Numbered from the stretch's first letter, positions 33,583-44,845 are shown. The stretch is 64,000 bases of DNA from Pseudomonas hydrolytica (GCF_021495345.1 NZ_CP099397.1:2666001-2730000), one strand, 5' to 3'. Translations and numbers: made by a program. The notes: generated by a model not told the origin, from the letters alone.

Positions 33583-34656
33583 ATGCTGGCCTATATCATC
33601 CGCCGTCTGCTGCTGATCATCCCGACCCTGTTCGGCATTCTGGTGATCAACTTCATCATCATCCAGGCCGCCCCCGGCGGGCCGGTGGAGCAGATGATCG
33701 CCAAGCTCGAAGGCTTCGATGGCGCCACCAGCCGCATCGCCGGCGGTGGTGCCGAGGTCTCGGTGGCCGGCTCCAACTACCGCGGCGCCCAGGGCCTTGA
33801 CCCGCAGCTGATCGCCGAGATCGAGAAGATGTACGGCTTCGACAAGTCGGCGCCGGAACGCTTCTGGATCATGCTGAAGAACTACGCCCAGCTGGACTTC
33901 GGTGCCAGTTTCTTCCGCGATGCTCAGGTCATCGACCTGATCATCGAGAAGATGCCGGTGTCGATCTCGCTCGGACTATGGAGCACCCTGATCATGTATC
34001 TGGTCTCCATCCCCCTGGGCATCGCCAAGGCTACCCGCCACGGCAGCGCCTTCGACGTCTGGACCAGCTCGGCGATCATCGTCGGCTACGCCATCCCGGC
34101 GTTCCTCTTCGCCATTCTGCTGATCGTGCTGTTTGCCGGGGGCAGCTACTGGGACTGGTTCCCGCTGCGCGGGCTGACCTCGAACAACTTCGAGGAGCTC
34201 AGCTTAGGCGGCAAGATCCTCGACTACCTCTGGCACCTGGTGCTACCAGTCACTGCCCTGGTGATCGGCAACTTCGCCACCCTGACCCTGCTGACCAAGA
34301 ACAGCTTCCTCGACGAGATCAACAAACAGTACGTGATCACGGCCCGGGCCAAGGGCCTGACCAACCATCGCGTGCTCTACGGCCATGTGTTTCGCAACGC
34401 CATGCTGCTGATCATCGCCGGTTTCCCTGCCGCCTTCATCGGCATCTTCTTCACCGGTTCCCTGCTGATCGAGGTGATCTTCTCCCTCGATGGTCTGGGC
34501 CTGATGAGCTTCGAGGCAGCGATCAACCGCGACTATCCGGTGGTGTTCGGCACCCTGTTCATCTTCACCTTGCTGGGGCTGATCGTGAAACTGATCGGTG
34601 ACATCACCTACACCCTGGTCGATCCGCGCATCGACTTCGAAAGCCGGGAGGGTTGA
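33583..34656 (+). CDS. nppB: Peptide ABC transporter permease, YejB/NppB type
   Basis: The 357-residue inner-membrane permease has an N-terminal helix ([21 protein letters not shown]), a periplasmic insert, and a BPD_transp_1 core with the coupling loop [19 protein letters not shown], which contacts the ATPase. The long insert between helices 1 and 2 (about residues 35-125) is typical of YejB. The start codon lies 1 base after the nppA2 stop codon. Confidence 0.93.
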   Translation: MLAYIIRRLLLIIPTLFGILVINFIIIQAAPGGPVEQMIAKLEGFDGATSRIAGGGAEVSVAGSNYRGAQGLDPQLIAEIEKMYGFDKSAPERFWIMLKNYAQLDFGASFFRDAQVIDLIIEKMPVSISLGLWSTLIMYLVSIPLGIAKATRHGSAFDVWTSSAIIVGYAIPAFLFAILLIVLFAGGSYWDWFPLRGLTSNNFEELSLGGKILDYLWHLVLPVTALVIGNFATLTLLTKNSFLDEINKQYVITARAKGLTNHRVLYGHVFRNAMLLIIAGFPAAFIGIFFTGSLLIEVIFSLDGLGLMSFEAAINRDYPVVFGTLFIFTLLGLIVKLIGDITYTLVDPRIDFESREG

Positions 34657-34658
34657 GC

Positions 34659-35678
34659 ATGAAACTCTCCCCTCTCAATCAACGCCGCTTCGACCGTTTC
34701 AAGGCGCACAAGCGTGGCTGGTGGTCGCTGTGGCTGTTCCTCATCCTGTTCGCCCTGAGCCTGGGCGCCGAGCTGATCGCCAACGACAAGCCATTGGCCG
34801 TGCGGTATGACGGGCAGTGGTACTTCCCGGTGCTCAAGCGCTACCCGGAAACGGTGTTCGGCGGCGAGTTCCCGCTGCAGGCCAACTACAAGAGCCCCTA
34901 TATCCAGGAGCTGATCGCGGAAAAGGACGGCTGGATGATCTGGCCGCCGATTCCCTTCAGCTATTCGAGCATCAACTACGAACTGGAGGTTCCGGCCCCT
35001 GCCCCACCCTCGGCGCAGAACTGGCTGGGCACCGATGATCAGGGGCGCGACGTGCTGGCGCGGGTGATCTACGGTTTTCGCATCTCGGTGCTGTTCGCCC
35101 TGATCCTGACCCTTGCCAGTTCGGTGATCGGCGTCATCGCCGGCGCCCTGCAGGGCTTCTACGGCGGCTGGGTCGACCTGCTCGGCCAGCGCTTTCTCGA
35201 GATCTGGTCCGGCCTGCCGGTGCTCTATCTGCTGATCATCCTGGCCAGCTTCGTGCAGCCGAACTTCTGGTGGCTGCTGGGCATCATGCTGCTGTTCTCC
35301 TGGATGAGCCTGGTGGACGTGGTGCGCGCCGAATTCCTGCGCGGCCGCAACCTCGAGTACGTGCGTGCGGCGCGGGCGCTGGGCATGGGCAACGGCGCCA
35401 TCATGTTCCGCCACATCCTGCCCAACGCCATGGTCTCGACCATGACCTTCATGCCCTTCATCCTCACCGGCGCCATCGGCACGCTGACTGCGCTGGACTT
35501 CCTCGGCTTCGGCCTGCCGCCTGGCGCACCGTCGCTGGGCGAGCTGGTCGCCCAGGGCAAGAGCAACCTGCAGGCGCCCTGGCTGGGCATCAGCGCCTTC
35601 GCCGTGCTGGCGATCATGCTGAGCCTGCTGGTGTTCATCGGCGAAGCCGCCCGCGATGCCTTCGACCCGAGGAAATGA
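34659..35678 (+). CDS. nppC: Peptide ABC transporter permease, YejE/NppC type
   Basis: The 339-residue partner permease has an N-terminal helix (WWSLWLFLILFALSLGAELIA), a periplasmic segment with WLGTDDQGRDVLARVIYGFR, and the EAA-type coupling loop RAARALGMGNGAIMFRHILPN. The ATG at 34659 has GGGAGGG upstream; the TTG 6 bases earlier would overlap that site. It forms the translocation pore with the preceding permease. Confidence 0.93.
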   Translation: MKLSPLNQRRFDRFKAHKRGWWSLWLFLILFALSLGAELIANDKPLAVRYDGQWYFPVLKRYPETVFGGEFPLQANYKSPYIQELIAEKDGWMIWPPIPFSYSSINYELEVPAPAPPSAQNWLGTDDQGRDVLARVIYGFRISVLFALILTLASSVIGVIAGALQGFYGGWVDLLGQRFLEIWSGLPVLYLLIILASFVQPNFWWLLGIMLLFSWMSLVDVVRAEFLRGRNLEYVRAARALGMGNGAIMFRHILPNAMVSTMTFMPFILTGAIGTLTALDFLGFGLPPGAPSLGELVAQGKSNLQAPWLGISAFAVLAIMLSLLVFIGEAARDAFDPRK

Positions 35679-35679
35679 C

Positions 35680-37293
35680 ATGAGCCAGAACGAAACCCTG
35701 CTGCAAGTACGCGACCTGGCCGTCGAGTTCGTCATGGGCGAACAGTGCCAGCGCGTGGTCGAAGGCGTCAGCTTCGACATCCATAAAGGCGAGACCCTGG
35801 CCCTGGTTGGCGAGAGTGGCTCGGGCAAGTCGGTCACGGCGCACTCCATCCTGCGCCTTTTGCCCTACCCGCTGGCGCGGCATCCGGCCGGCAGCATCGA
35901 GTACGCCGGGCAGGATCTGCTCAAGCTCGGCGAGGGCCGCCTGCGCGGCATCCGTGGCAACCGCATCGCCATGGTCTTTCAGGAGCCGATGACCTCGCTC
36001 AACCCGCTGCACTGCATCGAGAAGCAGATCAACGAGGTGCTCGCCCTGCACAAAGGGTTGCGCGGCAAGGCCGCCAGCGCACGTACCCTGGAGCTGCTGG
36101 AACTGGTGGGCATTCCCGAACCGAAGAAACGCCTGAAGGCCTACCCGCACGAACTTTCCGGCGGCCAGCGGCAGCGGGTGATGATCGCCATGGCCCTGGC
36201 CAACGAGCCCGAGCTGCTGATCGCCGACGAGCCCACCACCGCGCTGGACGTCACCGTGCAGCTGAAAATCCTCGAACTGCTCAAGGATCTGCAGGCGCGC
36301 CTGGGAATGTCCTTGCTGCTGATCAGCCACGATCTCAACCTGGTACGGAGAATTGCCCATCGCGTATGTGTCATGCAGCGCGGTCGCATCGTCGAACAGG
36401 CGTCGTGTGAACAATTGTTCCAGGCTCCAGAGCATCCCTATACCCGGGAACTGCTCGGCGCCGAGCCCAGCGGCGATCCCGCGGCCAACCCCGTGGGCCA
36501 GCCGATACTGGAAGTGGACGACCTGCGCGTGTGGTTCCCGATCAAGAAGGGGCTGCTGCGCCGGACGGTGGATCATGTCAAGGCAGTGGACGGCATCAAC
36601 TTCAGCCTGCCCCAGGGCCAAACCCTGGGCATCGTGGGTGAAAGCGGTTCCGGTAAGTCCACCCTGGGCATGGCCATTCTGCGGTTGCTCGCCAGCCGCG
36701 GTGACATCCGCTTTCAGGGCCAGCAGCTGCAGGGCATGAGCCAGCATGAGGTACGTCCCCTGCGGCGACAGATGCAGGTGGTGTTCCAGGACCCCTTCGG
36801 TAGCCTGAGCCCACGCATGTCGGTGGCCCAGATCGTCGGAGAAGGCCTGCGCATTCACCGCATGGGCAGCGAGGCAGAGCAGGAACAGGCGATCATCGAC
36901 GCGCTTTTGGAGGTAGGGCTGGACCCGCAGACGCGGCATCGCTACCCCCACGAGTTTTCCGGCGGGCAACGGCAGCGGATTGCCATTGCCCGGGCACTGG
37001 TGTTGAAACCGGCGCTGATTCTGCTGGACGAGCCCACCTCGGCGCTCGACCGCACGGTTCAGCGCCAGGTGGTGGAGTTGTTGCGCGGCTTGCAGGCCAA
37101 GTACAACCTGACCTATCTGTTTATCAGCCATGACCTGGCGGTAGTCAGAGCGCTGAGCCACCAGTTGATGGTGGTCAAGCAGGGCCAGGTAGTGGAACAG
37201 GGGTCTGCCGAGTCGATCTTCAGCGCACCGCAACACCCTTATACGCAGCAGTTGCTGGAAGCCGCTTTCATGGCCCCGGCAACGGCTCACTGA
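35680..37293 (+). CDS. nppD: Peptide ABC transporter ATPase with two nucleotide-binding domains (YejF/NppD type)
   Basis: The 537-residue protein fuses two complete ABC domains. Each has Walker A (GESGSGKS near residue 44; GESGSGKST near 322), signature (LSGGQRQRV and FSGGQRQRI), Walker B and the H-loop SHDL. Each ends with the oligopeptide-family HPYT motif. Both sites look fully catalytic, in contrast to the glycerol transporter ATPases at 53.8-55.9 kb. GAGGAA precedes the start by 6 bases. fabI follows after 28 bases and could receive read-through. Confidence 0.94.
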   Translation: MSQNETLLQVRDLAVEFVMGEQCQRVVEGVSFDIHKGETLALVGESGSGKSVTAHSILRLLPYPLARHPAGSIEYAGQDLLKLGEGRLRGIRGNRIAMVFQEPMTSLNPLHCIEKQINEVLALHKGLRGKAASARTLELLELVGIPEPKKRLKAYPHELSGGQRQRVMIAMALANEPELLIADEPTTALDVTVQLKILELLKDLQARLGMSLLLISHDLNLVRRIAHRVCVMQRGRIVEQASCEQLFQAPEHPYTRELLGAEPSGDPAANPVGQPILEVDDLRVWFPIKKGLLRRTVDHVKAVDGINFSLPQGQTLGIVGESGSGKSTLGMAILRLLASRGDIRFQGQQLQGMSQHEVRPLRRQMQVVFQDPFGSLSPRMSVAQIVGEGLRIHRMGSEAEQEQAIIDALLEVGLDPQTRHRYPHEFSGGQRQRIAIARALVLKPALILLDEPTSALDRTVQRQVVELLRGLQAKYNLTYLFISHDLAVVRALSHQLMVVKQGQVVEQGSAESIFSAPQHPYTQQLLEAAFMAPATAH

Positions 37294-37321
37294 TCCTTGA
37301 AACAGGAAGAGGAATAGCACA

Positions 37322-38116
37322 ATGGGTTTTCTAACCGGTAAGCGCGTACTCATCGTTGGCGTTGCCAGCAAACTGTCCATCGCCTCGGGTATCGCCGCCG
37401 CCATGCACCGCGAAGGTGCCGAGCTGGCTTTCACCTACCAGAACGAGAAGCTCAAGGGCCGCGTCGAAGAGTTCGCCGCCGGCTGGGGCTCCAGCGCCGA
37501 CCTGTGCTTCCCCTGCGATGTGGCCAGCGACGAGGAAATCGCCGCGGTGTTCGAAGCGCTGAGCAAGAAGTGGGACGGTCTGGACTGCATCGTCCACTCG
37601 GTCGGCTTCGCCCCGGGCGACCAGCTCAATGGCGACTTCACCGAAGTGACCACCCGTGAAGGCTTCAAGATCGCCCACGACATCAGCGCCTACAGCTTCG
37701 TCGCCCTGGCCAAGGCCGGTCGCGAGATGATGAAGGGCCGCAACGGCAGCCTGCTCACCCTCTCCTACCTGGGCGCCGAGCGCACCATGCCGAACTACAA
37801 CGTGATGGGCATGGCCAAGGCCAGCCTGGAAGCTGGCGTGCGCTACCTGGCCGGCAGCCTCGGCCCGGAAGGCACTCGCGTCAACGCCATTTCCGCCGGC
37901 CCGATCCGTACCCTGGCTGCCAGCGGCATCGCCAGTTTCCGCAAGATGCTGGCCGCCAACGAGAAGCAGACCCCGCTGCGCCGCAACGTCACCATCGAGG
38001 AAGTCGGCAACGCCGGTGCCTTCCTCTGCTCCGACCTGGCCTCGGGCATCAGCGGCGAGATCATGTACGTCGACGGTGGCTTCAACACCACCGCCATGGG
38101 CGCCATGGAAGACTGA
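37322..38116 (+). CDS. fabI: Enoyl-[acyl-carrier-protein] reductase FabI
   Basis: FabI performs the last reduction of fatty-acid elongation with NADH and is the triclosan target. The 264-residue SDR-type protein has the Rossmann start [20 protein letters not shown] and catalytic Tyr159 and Lys166 (Y-x6-K, YNVMGMAK). A ribosome site (GAAGAGGAATA) precedes the start. A GC-rich hairpin without a T tract (38125-38149) and a strong terminator (38191) follow. Confidence 0.96.
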   Translation: MGFLTGKRVLIVGVASKLSIASGIAAAMHREGAELAFTYQNEKLKGRVEEFAAGWGSSADLCFPCDVASDEEIAAVFEALSKKWDGLDCIVHSVGFAPGDQLNGDFTEVTTREGFKIAHDISAYSFVALAKAGREMMKGRNGSLLTLSYLGAERTMPNYNVMGMAKASLEAGVRYLAGSLGPEGTRVNAISAGPIRTLAASGIASFRKMLAANEKQTPLRRNVTIEEVGNAGAFLCSDLASGISGEIMYVDGGFNTTAMGAMED

Positions 38117-38190
38117 GAAGGTCGCCGGGCATCGTAGAGCGATGCCCGGTTCCGCTGCTCCCCATGCACGGCCCAGCCGTGCCTGAACCC

Positions 38191-38230
38191 ACAACGCCGC
38201 ACTTTGCTCAGCAAGTGCGGCGTTGTCGTT
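38191..38230 (+). terminator. Terminator after fabI
   Basis: ACAACGCCGCACTT (38191-38204) pairs with AAGTGCGGCGTTGT (38213-38226), followed by CGTTT. A first hairpin, CCGGGCATCG/CGATGCCCGG (38125-38149), may help. Confidence 0.8.
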
Positions 38231-38335
38231 TCTGGCGTTTGTCAGCATTCAAACCGAATCGAAACGCCAGCACTACTCGGCACGCTTCAACCTTGGCGTT
38301 GTCCTAGCTGGGAAGCCTGGAACCGAGATGGGTGA

Positions 38336-39883
38336 ATGACCCCGACAAACAAATGGCGAGCCTGCCTGATCTGCGCGCTATGCGGCCTGGTGCTCGGCTG
38401 CGCCCTGCCGCCACTGGATGGCCGTACCGAGAGTCAGGCCTTCACCCAGGAAGAAACGGCCGATACAACGCTGGGACAGGCTCTGGGCAGCGAGCGAGAC
38501 GCTCATCCCGGGCTGTCCGGCATCCTGACGCTGGCGGCTGCCCGAGATGCCTTCGCCGCGCGCATGCTCATGGTCGAAGCAGCCGAGCGTAGCATCGATG
38601 TGCAGTACTACATCTGGCGCGACGACATCACCGGCACCCTATTGCTCGATGCCCTGCTCAGAGCGGCCGAACGAGGCGTTCGTGTCCGCCTGTTGCTGGA
38701 CGACAACGGTATCGCCGGGCTCGATCAGATCCTGAGCACGCTCGACCACCACCCCAACATCGAGGTGCGCCTGTTCAATCCCTTCTCCCTGCGCCAGGCC
38801 AAGGTGCTGGGTTATCTGACCCATTTCCCCCGCGCCAACCGGCGCATGCACAACAAGTCCTTCACCGTGGACAACCAGGCCACCATTATCGGCGGGCGCA
38901 ATATCGGCGACGAATACTTCGAGGCCAGCGAAGGCGTGCTCTTCGCCGACCTCGACGTTCTGGCCATCGGCCCGGTGGTGGCCGACACCTCCGCCGATTT
39001 CGATCGCTACTGGGCCAGCGATTCGAGCTATCCGCTGGAGCTGATCGTGCCTCGCAGGCGGAACACCCCGCTGCGCCTGCATGATCTCGCGGCCGACCTG
39101 TCCGACTCACCTGCAGCCAGCGGTTACGTGAAGGCCCTGCAGGAAAGCGAGTTCATCCAACGCTTGCTGGACAAGCGCCTGAGCTTCGAATGGAGCGAGA
39201 CCACGCTGGTCAGTGACGATCCCGCCAAGGGTCTCGGCACGGCCAGTGACGGCCAGCTGTTGATCAGCCACCTGGGCGAGATGCTCGACATCCCCGAATC
39301 GCGGGTCGACCTCGTCTCCCCCTACTTCGTCCCCACGCAAACCGGCGTCGATATCTTCACCGGCCTGGTTCAACGCGGCGTCGAAGTGCGCATTCTCACC
39401 AATGCACTGGAAGCAACGGACGTGACGCCCGTCCATGCCGGCTACGCCAAACGCCGTCGCGCACTGCTGGAAGGCGGCGTCAAACTCTATGAAATGCGTC
39501 TGGGAGCGGAGGACGACGGCCATCGGGAAAGGGCCGGGCCGTTTGGCAGCTCCGGCTCGAGCCTGCATGCCAAGACCTTCGCGCTCGATGGCCAGCGGGT
39601 CTTCATCGGCTCATTCAACTTCGACCCACGCTCCGCCAGCCTCAACACGGAGATGGGCTTCCTCATCGAAAGCCCGGCACTGGCCGCAGCCATTGGTCAG
39701 GCATTCGAAGGCGATATCCCGGCCAATGCCTATGAGCTGGGCCTGGACGAAAACGGCCGGATCTACTGGCTGCAGCGCCAGGATGGCGAGCTGCGCCGAT
39801 TCGACAGCGACCCCGGCACAGGCCTGCTCAAGCGTCTGGGCGTGCGCCTGCTATCGTGGCTGCCCATCGAATGGCTGTTATGA
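38336..39883 (+). CDS. Phospholipase-D-fold lipoprotein (cardiolipin-synthase-like)
   Basis: The 515-residue product has a lipoprotein signal (LVLGC, Cys near residue 22) and two HKD motifs: HNKSFTVD (about residue 178) and HAKTFALD (about 408), each followed by GG/GS-N. The family includes cardiolipin synthase ClsC/YmdC, phospholipases and nucleases; a phospholipid-headgroup transferase in the outer envelope is the likeliest role, not proven. It lies between fabI and ppiD, which adjoin in P. aeruginosa (recalled), so it is probably an insertion in this lineage. No strong ribosome site is seen at the ATG. Confidence 0.88.
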   Translation: MTPTNKWRACLICALCGLVLGCALPPLDGRTESQAFTQEETADTTLGQALGSERDAHPGLSGILTLAAARDAFAARMLMVEAAERSIDVQYYIWRDDITGTLLLDALLRAAERGVRVRLLLDDNGIAGLDQILSTLDHHPNIEVRLFNPFSLRQAKVLGYLTHFPRANRRMHNKSFTVDNQATIIGGRNIGDEYFEASEGVLFADLDVLAIGPVVADTSADFDRYWASDSSYPLELIVPRRRNTPLRLHDLAADLSDSPAASGYVKALQESEFIQRLLDKRLSFEWSETTLVSDDPAKGLGTASDGQLLISHLGEMLDIPESRVDLVSPYFVPTQTGVDIFTGLVQRGVEVRILTNALEATDVTPVHAGYAKRRRALLEGGVKLYEMRLGAEDDGHRERAGPFGSSGSSLHAKTFALDGQRVFIGSFNFDPRSASLNTEMGFLIESPALAAAIGQAFEGDIPANAYELGLDENGRIYWLQRQDGELRRFDSDPGTGLLKRLGVRLLSWLPIEWLL

Positions 39884-39893
39884 CCCGCAAAAG

Positions 39894-39922
39894 AAAAGCC
39901 CCGCACCAGGCGGGGCTTTTTT
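39894..39922. terminator. Bidirectional terminator between PLD lipoprotein gene and ppiD
   Basis: AAAAGCCCCGC (39894-39904) pairs with GCGGGGCTTTT (39910-39920) around ACCAG, with TTTTTT on the plus strand and an A-rich left flank for the minus strand. Confidence 0.92.
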
Positions 39923-39937
39923 CGCAGCGGACGACGA

Positions 39938-41785
39938 TCAGAAACGCTCGATGTCGGCCTTGGCTTCCAGCTGCTTGCGTAGCGCAGCGAAGTCCTGCTG
40001 ACCGGCGCGCGATGCCAGGAAGTTGCGATACATTGCCAGCTCTTCGCTGGTCAGCGCTTCATCGGGCGCGTTCACGCCATCGAGGCGCAGCACGACGTAA
40101 TCGCCATTGTTCAGCGTCACGCCGGCGTAGCTCGGCTCGCCTGCAGTGGTCGGCTTGGACATGCGGAACAGCGCCTGCAAAACCTTGGGCTCCACGCCAT
40201 CCTGACTACGGGTGGCCGCTTCCTGCACCTGCCAGTTCGCCCCCTCCGACTCGCCAGCCCGGGCCGCAGCCAGCAGCTTCTCGCCCTCCGCCTTGGCGGC
40301 GGCGCTGGCACGCTCCTGCAACAGGTGAGCGCGAATGCTCTCGGCCACCTGCTCGAGCGGCAGCTGCTCGGGCTTGCGGTGCTCCTTGGCGCGCACCACC
40401 ACGACGGTGCTCGGGTCCAGTTCGATGGTGGAACTGTTGGTACCGTCCTCCAGTACTTCAGGACTGAAGGCAGCCTGCAGCACCTGACGATTGGCAGTGA
40501 TGCCCGTGGCACCGCCCTCGCGACCGAACGCCTCGCTGACCTTCAGTTCGAGCCCCAGCTCCTGAGCCGGCTGAGCCAGATCGGAAGCTTCGAACGCGGC
40601 GTCTTCCAGCTGCTTGGTTGCTTCGACGAAACGCTGCTCGACCTGCTGCGCCTTGAAATCGCGAGCCAGCTTGTCCTTGAGGCTGTCGAAGCTCGGCACC
40701 TCGGGCGCCTGCACGCCGAGCAGCTTGATCAGGTGCCAGCCAAAGTCGCTGCGTACGGGCTCGGAAACCTGGCCCGTTTGCAGCGCATAGAGCGCCTCTT
40801 CGAACGCCGGATCGTAGACGCCAGGGCCGGCATAACCCAGATCACCGCCATCGGCAGCCGAGCCCGGATCCTCGGAAAACTCCTTGGCCAGTGCCGCGAA
40901 ATCCTCGCCTGCATCGACGCGCGCCTTGATTTCCTCGATCTTGGTGCGCGCCGCGGCGTCGTCACCCTCGATCAGGATGTGCGCCGCCTGACGCTGCTCT
41001 GCCAGATTGGCGATCTCGCTCTCGTAGAGCGGCTGCAGATCATCGTCGCTGACTTCGATCTGATCGAAGAAGCTGTCCTTGTGCAGCTCGACGTATTCCA
41101 GCACCACCTGCTCGGGGCTCATGAATTCGCTGGCATGCTCGTCGTAGTAGGCCTGCACGTCGCTGTCCGCCAGTTCCACGGCAGCCGGATCGGCCTTGAT
41201 GGTGACGCTGGCGAAGTCGCGGGTCTGACGCTCCAGATTGGCGAACGCGCGTGCGTCCTGCTCGGTGACGAAGCTGCTGGCACCGATACCGGCACGCAGC
41301 TGGCCGATCAGCATTTCCTCTTCCAGCATCTGGCGGAACTGCAGGCGGGTGTAGCCCATCTGGCGGATGACCTGATCGAAGCGTGCAGCATCGAAGCGGC
41401 CATCTACCTGGAATTCGGGGGTTTGCAGGATCACCTGATCCAGCGAGCCTTGCGAGAAGGCGAAATGCGCGTCGCCCGCCGCCTGCAGCAGCAGTTTGCG
41501 CTCGATAAGACCCTTGAGCGAAGCCTCGCGCAGCAGTTTGTCGTCGAGCAGCGAGGCATCGAAATCGCGGCCCAGCTGCTGCAGCAGCTGACGGCGCTGC
41601 ATCTCGACGGCCTGGTTGAGCTCATTGAGGGTAATGGTGTCACCGTTCACGTCAGCCGCATTGTTGCGGTTGCTGGTACCCGTGACGATGGCTTCGAAAC
41701 CGGTGAAGGCCATCAGCATCACGATGAGGCCGATGATGATTTTGGCAATCCAACCGCGTGAATTGTCCCTGATGTTTTGCAGCAT
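39938..41785 (-). CDS. ppiD: Periplasmic chaperone PpiD (SurA_N / parvulin family)
   Basis: The 615-residue protein is anchored by one N-terminal helix (IAKIIIGLIVMLMAFTGFEAIV). It has a SurA_N-like chaperone region, then a parvulin domain (RQAAHILIE...DPGSAADGGDLGYAGPG, about residues 265-355) and a C-terminal chaperone-like part. It sits at the SecYEG exit and helps release outer-membrane proteins. The ATG at 41785 follows GGGGGA. The convergent neighbour upstream of the terminator is the PLD lipoprotein; hupB lies 194 bases upstream on the same strand. Confidence 0.93.
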   Translation of the reverse strand: MLQNIRDNSRGWIAKIIIGLIVMLMAFTGFEAIVTGTSNRNNAADVNGDTITLNELNQAVEMQRRQLLQQLGRDFDASLLDDKLLREASLKGLIERKLLLQAAGDAHFAFSQGSLDQVILQTPEFQVDGRFDAARFDQVIRQMGYTRLQFRQMLEEEMLIGQLRAGIGASSFVTEQDARAFANLERQTRDFASVTIKADPAAVELADSDVQAYYDEHASEFMSPEQVVLEYVELHKDSFFDQIEVSDDDLQPLYESEIANLAEQRQAAHILIEGDDAAARTKIEEIKARVDAGEDFAALAKEFSEDPGSAADGGDLGYAGPGVYDPAFEEALYALQTGQVSEPVRSDFGWHLIKLLGVQAPEVPSFDSLKDKLARDFKAQQVEQRFVEATKQLEDAAFEASDLAQPAQELGLELKVSEAFGREGGATGITANRQVLQAAFSPEVLEDGTNSSTIELDPSTVVVVRAKEHRKPEQLPLEQVAESIRAHLLQERASAAAKAEGEKLLAAARAGESEGANWQVQEAATRSQDGVEPKVLQALFRMSKPTTAGEPSYAGVTLNNGDYVVLRLDGVNAPDEALTSEELAMYRNFLASRAGQQDFAALRKQLEAKADIERF

Positions 41786-41846
41786 GCTTCCCCCAGAACG
41801 ACTGTACAAAGTCACCAGCCGCGCAGTGTGGGTAATGTCCAGATAG

Positions 41847-41874
41847 AAGAAAGGCGCATCCTTGGATGCGCCTT
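41847..41874 (-). terminator. Terminator of hupB
   Basis: AAGGCGCATCC (41851-41861) and GGATGCGCCTT (41864-41874) pair. On the minus strand TTTCTTCT follows. It separates hupB from ppiD. Confidence 0.8.
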
Positions 41875-41979
41875 CTCGTAACGCGTTAAGCGGTCAGTGC
41901 AGAAAAGTCTCCGACTCCCTGCTCTGCCTCCTAACAGCCGCCAGACAGAGTCCGGCGGCGAGGCAAACCCGGAAGACGC

Positions 41980-42252
41980 TTAGTTGACGGCGTCTTTCAG
42001 AGCCTTGCCAGCTTTGAAGCCCGGGATCTTGGCAGCAGCGATGCTGATCGGCTTGCCGGTCTGCGGGTTGCGGCCAGTGCGAGCAGCACGCTCTTTGACA
42101 GCGAAGGTGCCGAAGCCAACCAGTACGACGGAATCACCAGCCTTCAGAGCGCCAGTGACGGATTCAATCACTGCATCCAGCGCGCGGCCAGCAACAGCTT
42201 TCGGGATATCAGCAGATGCAGCGATAGCATCGATCAGTTCCGACTTGTTCAC
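41980..42252 (-). CDS. hupB: DNA-binding protein HU-beta
   Basis: The 90-residue nucleoid protein starts with GTG and has the HU pattern [11 protein letters not shown] and the DNA-binding arm with [30 protein letters not shown] lies 7 bases before the start. It lies between lon and ppiD, the order found across gamma-proteobacteria. Confidence 0.97.
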   Translation of the reverse strand: MNKSELIDAIAASADIPKAVAGRALDAVIESVTGALKAGDSVVLVGFGTFAVKERAARTGRNPQTGKPISIAAAKIPGFKAGKALKDAVN

Positions 42253-42344
42253 TCTAAGTCCCCTTATTTCTGTTGAGTTTGTTTCTTGATTTTTAGTGTA
42301 AGCAAAGCGGGTGCTGGATGGCCTGCCGACACAATAAAAGCCGC

Positions 42345-42374
42345 TTTATAACAAGGGCTCAAAAATTGTGTCAA
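42345..42374 (-). promoter_or_regulatory. Strong sigma-70 promoter of hupB
   Basis: On the minus strand a perfect TTGACA (42374-42369), an 18-base spacer and TATAAA (42350-42345). It lies directly after the lon stop codon. The predicted leader is about 85 bases. Confidence 0.75.
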
Positions 42375-42387
42375 GGAAGCCCCCCGG

Positions 42388-44784
42388 CTAATGCGTGCTG
42401 ATTCGCTCCTTGGAATCAGACTCGCGCTTGTCATCCGTTGCAACCATCTCGGGAGCCGCATCGGGCAAGGGCTCCGGGGCGTATTGCAGCGCAATTTGCA
42501 GGACCTCGTCAATCCATTTAACCGGTTTAATCTGCAGGTCTTGCTTAATATTTTCCGGAATTTCTTTCAGATCACGCACATTTTCTTCGGGAATGATCAC
42601 CGTCTTGATCCCACCGCGATGTGCAGCCAGAAGTTTTTCCTTGAGACCGCCAATGGCCAGCACCTGACCTCGCAGGGTGATCTCACCGGTCATGGCGACA
42701 TCGGCACGCACCGGAATCTGCGTCAGCGCCGAGACCAGTGCCGTGCACAGGCCAATGCCTGCACTCGGGCCATCCTTGGGCGTAGCACCTTCGGGCATGT
42801 GGATGTGAACGTCGCGCTTTTCGTTGAAATCTGCAGGGATTCCCAGACTCTTGGCACGGCTGCGCACCACGGTCATGGCGGCGGTCATGGACTCCGCCAT
42901 CACGTCACCCAGCGAACCGGTCTTGATCAGATTGCCCTTGCCCGGCACCACGGCGGTCTCGATGGTCAGCAACTCACCACCGACCTGAGTCCAGGCCAGC
43001 CCGGTCACCTGGCCGATCTGATCCTGCTGCTCGGCCAGGCCATAGCGGTGCTTGCGCACGCCGAGGAAGTGCTCCAGCGAATCGGCCGTCACCCGCACCT
43101 GGAAGCGCTTCTCGCTGGCATGTTCCTTGACCGCCTTGCGGCAGACCTTGGCAATTTGCCGCTCCAGACTGCGCACGCCCGCCTCGCGGGTGTAGTAGCG
43201 GATGATGTCGCGGATGGCCGCCTCTTCGAATTCAAGCTCGCCCTTCTTCAGGCCATTGGCCTTGATCTGCTTGGGCGCCAGGTACTTGATGGCGATGTTG
43301 ACCTTTTCGTCCTCGGTGTAGCCCGGCAGACGAATGACCTCCATGCGGTCCAGCAGCGGGCCGGGGATGTTCATCGAGTTGGCGGTGCAGAGGAACATCA
43401 CATCCGAGAGGTCGTAGTCGACTTCCAGATAGTGATCGTTGAAGTTGTGGTTCTGCTCCGGATCGAGCACCTCAAGCAGCGCGGACGCAGGGTCGCCGCG
43501 CATGTCCTGCCCCATCTTGTCGATCTCGTCGAGCAAAAACAGCGGGTTGCGCACGCCGACCTTGGTCATCTTCTGGATCAGACGACCCGGCATGGAGCCG
43601 ATATAGGTACGGCGGTGGCCGCGAATCTCGGCCTCATCGCGCACGCCACCGAGGGCCATGCGCACGAACTTGCGATTAGTCGCGGCGGCGATGGACTCGG
43701 CCAGCGAGGTCTTGCCCACGCCGGGCGGGCCAACCAGGCACAGCACAGGCCCCTTGAGTTTCTTCACCCGTTTCTGCACGGCGAGATACTCGAGGATGCG
43801 CTCCTTGACCTCTTCCAGGCCGTAATGGTCGGCATCGAGAATGCTCTCTGCGCGCGCCAGATCCAGGCGCACCTTGCTCTCGGCCTTCCACGGCACATTG
43901 ACCAGCCAATCGATGTAGGAGCGCACGACGGTAGCTTCGGCGGACATTGGCGACATCTGCTTGAGCTTGTTCAGCTCGGCATTGGCCTTGGTCAGCGCCT
44001 CCTTGGTCAGGCCGGCGTTGTCGATGCGCTTCTTCAGCTCGTCGATCTCGTTGTGGCCTTCGTCGATATCGCCCAGTTCCTTCTGAATGGCCTTCATCTG
44101 CTCATTCAGGTAGTACTCGCGCTGGCTGCGCTCCATCTGCTTCTTCACGCGGCCACGGATGCGCTTTTCCACCTGCAGCAGGTCGATCTCGGCATCCAGC
44201 AGCGCCAGTACATGCTCGACACGAGCGGACAGCGAGGTGATCTCGAGGATTTCCTGCTTCTGCTCGATCTTCAGCGCCATGTGCGCCGCCATGGTGTCGA
44301 CCAGGCGGCTGGGCTCGTCGATGCTGTTGAGCGACGACAGCACCTCGGCCGGCACCTTCTTGCCCAGTTGCACGTACTGCTCGAATTGGCTCAGCAGACT
44401 GCGGGTGAATACCTCCGACTCGCGCTCGGCAGTATCCCCCTCCTCGATCAGCTGGACTTCGGCCCGGCAATGATCATCGAGTTCGATGAAACGCTCGATG
44501 GCGCCACGCTGCTCACCTTCGACCAGCACTTTCACGGTGCCGTCGGGCAGCTTGAGCAGTTGCAGAACGGTGGCAACGGTACCCACGCGATACAGATCCT
44601 GGTCATCCGGATCGTCGACGGCCGGGTTCTTCTGGGCCACCAGCAGAATCTGCTTGTCGCCCGTCATCGCTGCCTCGAGGGCCTCGATGGATTTCTCACG
44701 CCCGACGAAAAGCGGGATGACCATGTGCGGATAGACCACAACATCGCGCAACGGCAGGAGAGGCAATTCGATGGTTGTCTTCAT
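42388..44784 (-). CDS. lon: ATP-dependent protease Lon
   Basis: Lon (798 residues) degrades misfolded and regulatory proteins. Domains: N-terminal substrate domain (about 1-205), helical region, AAA+ module with GPPGVGKT (near residue 355) and LLDEIDKM, and the C-terminal peptidase with catalytic Ser674 in DGPSAGI and a lysine near residue 717. The canonical start [21 protein letters not shown] is used. A heat-shock-type promoter precedes it. The C-terminal tail ([20 protein letters not shown]) is longer than in E. coli. Confidence 0.97.
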   Translation of the reverse strand: MKTTIELPLLPLRDVVVYPHMVIPLFVGREKSIEALEAAMTGDKQILLVAQKNPAVDDPDDQDLYRVGTVATVLQLLKLPDGTVKVLVEGEQRGAIERFIELDDHCRAEVQLIEEGDTAERESEVFTRSLLSQFEQYVQLGKKVPAEVLSSLNSIDEPSRLVDTMAAHMALKIEQKQEILEITSLSARVEHVLALLDAEIDLLQVEKRIRGRVKKQMERSQREYYLNEQMKAIQKELGDIDEGHNEIDELKKRIDNAGLTKEALTKANAELNKLKQMSPMSAEATVVRSYIDWLVNVPWKAESKVRLDLARAESILDADHYGLEEVKERILEYLAVQKRVKKLKGPVLCLVGPPGVGKTSLAESIAAATNRKFVRMALGGVRDEAEIRGHRRTYIGSMPGRLIQKMTKVGVRNPLFLLDEIDKMGQDMRGDPASALLEVLDPEQNHNFNDHYLEVDYDLSDVMFLCTANSMNIPGPLLDRMEVIRLPGYTEDEKVNIAIKYLAPKQIKANGLKKGELEFEEAAIRDIIRYYTREAGVRSLERQIAKVCRKAVKEHASEKRFQVRVTADSLEHFLGVRKHRYGLAEQQDQIGQVTGLAWTQVGGELLTIETAVVPGKGNLIKTGSLGDVMAESMTAAMTVVRSRAKSLGIPADFNEKRDVHIHMPEGATPKDGPSAGIGLCTALVSALTQIPVRADVAMTGEITLRGQVLAIGGLKEKLLAAHRGGIKTVIIPEENVRDLKEIPENIKQDLQIKPVKWIDEVLQIALQYAPEPLPDAAPEMVATDDKRESDSKERISTH

Positions 44785-44845
44785 GATTTCGGCTCAGCGG
44801 CGGCCATGAGGCCGTGAACAGGCGGGATTACCCTTGGCTTTTAAG

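Noticed and set aside
42391..44817. 808-codon plus-strand frame opposite lon
   Set aside because: Same antisense shadow effect; lon is unmistakable.
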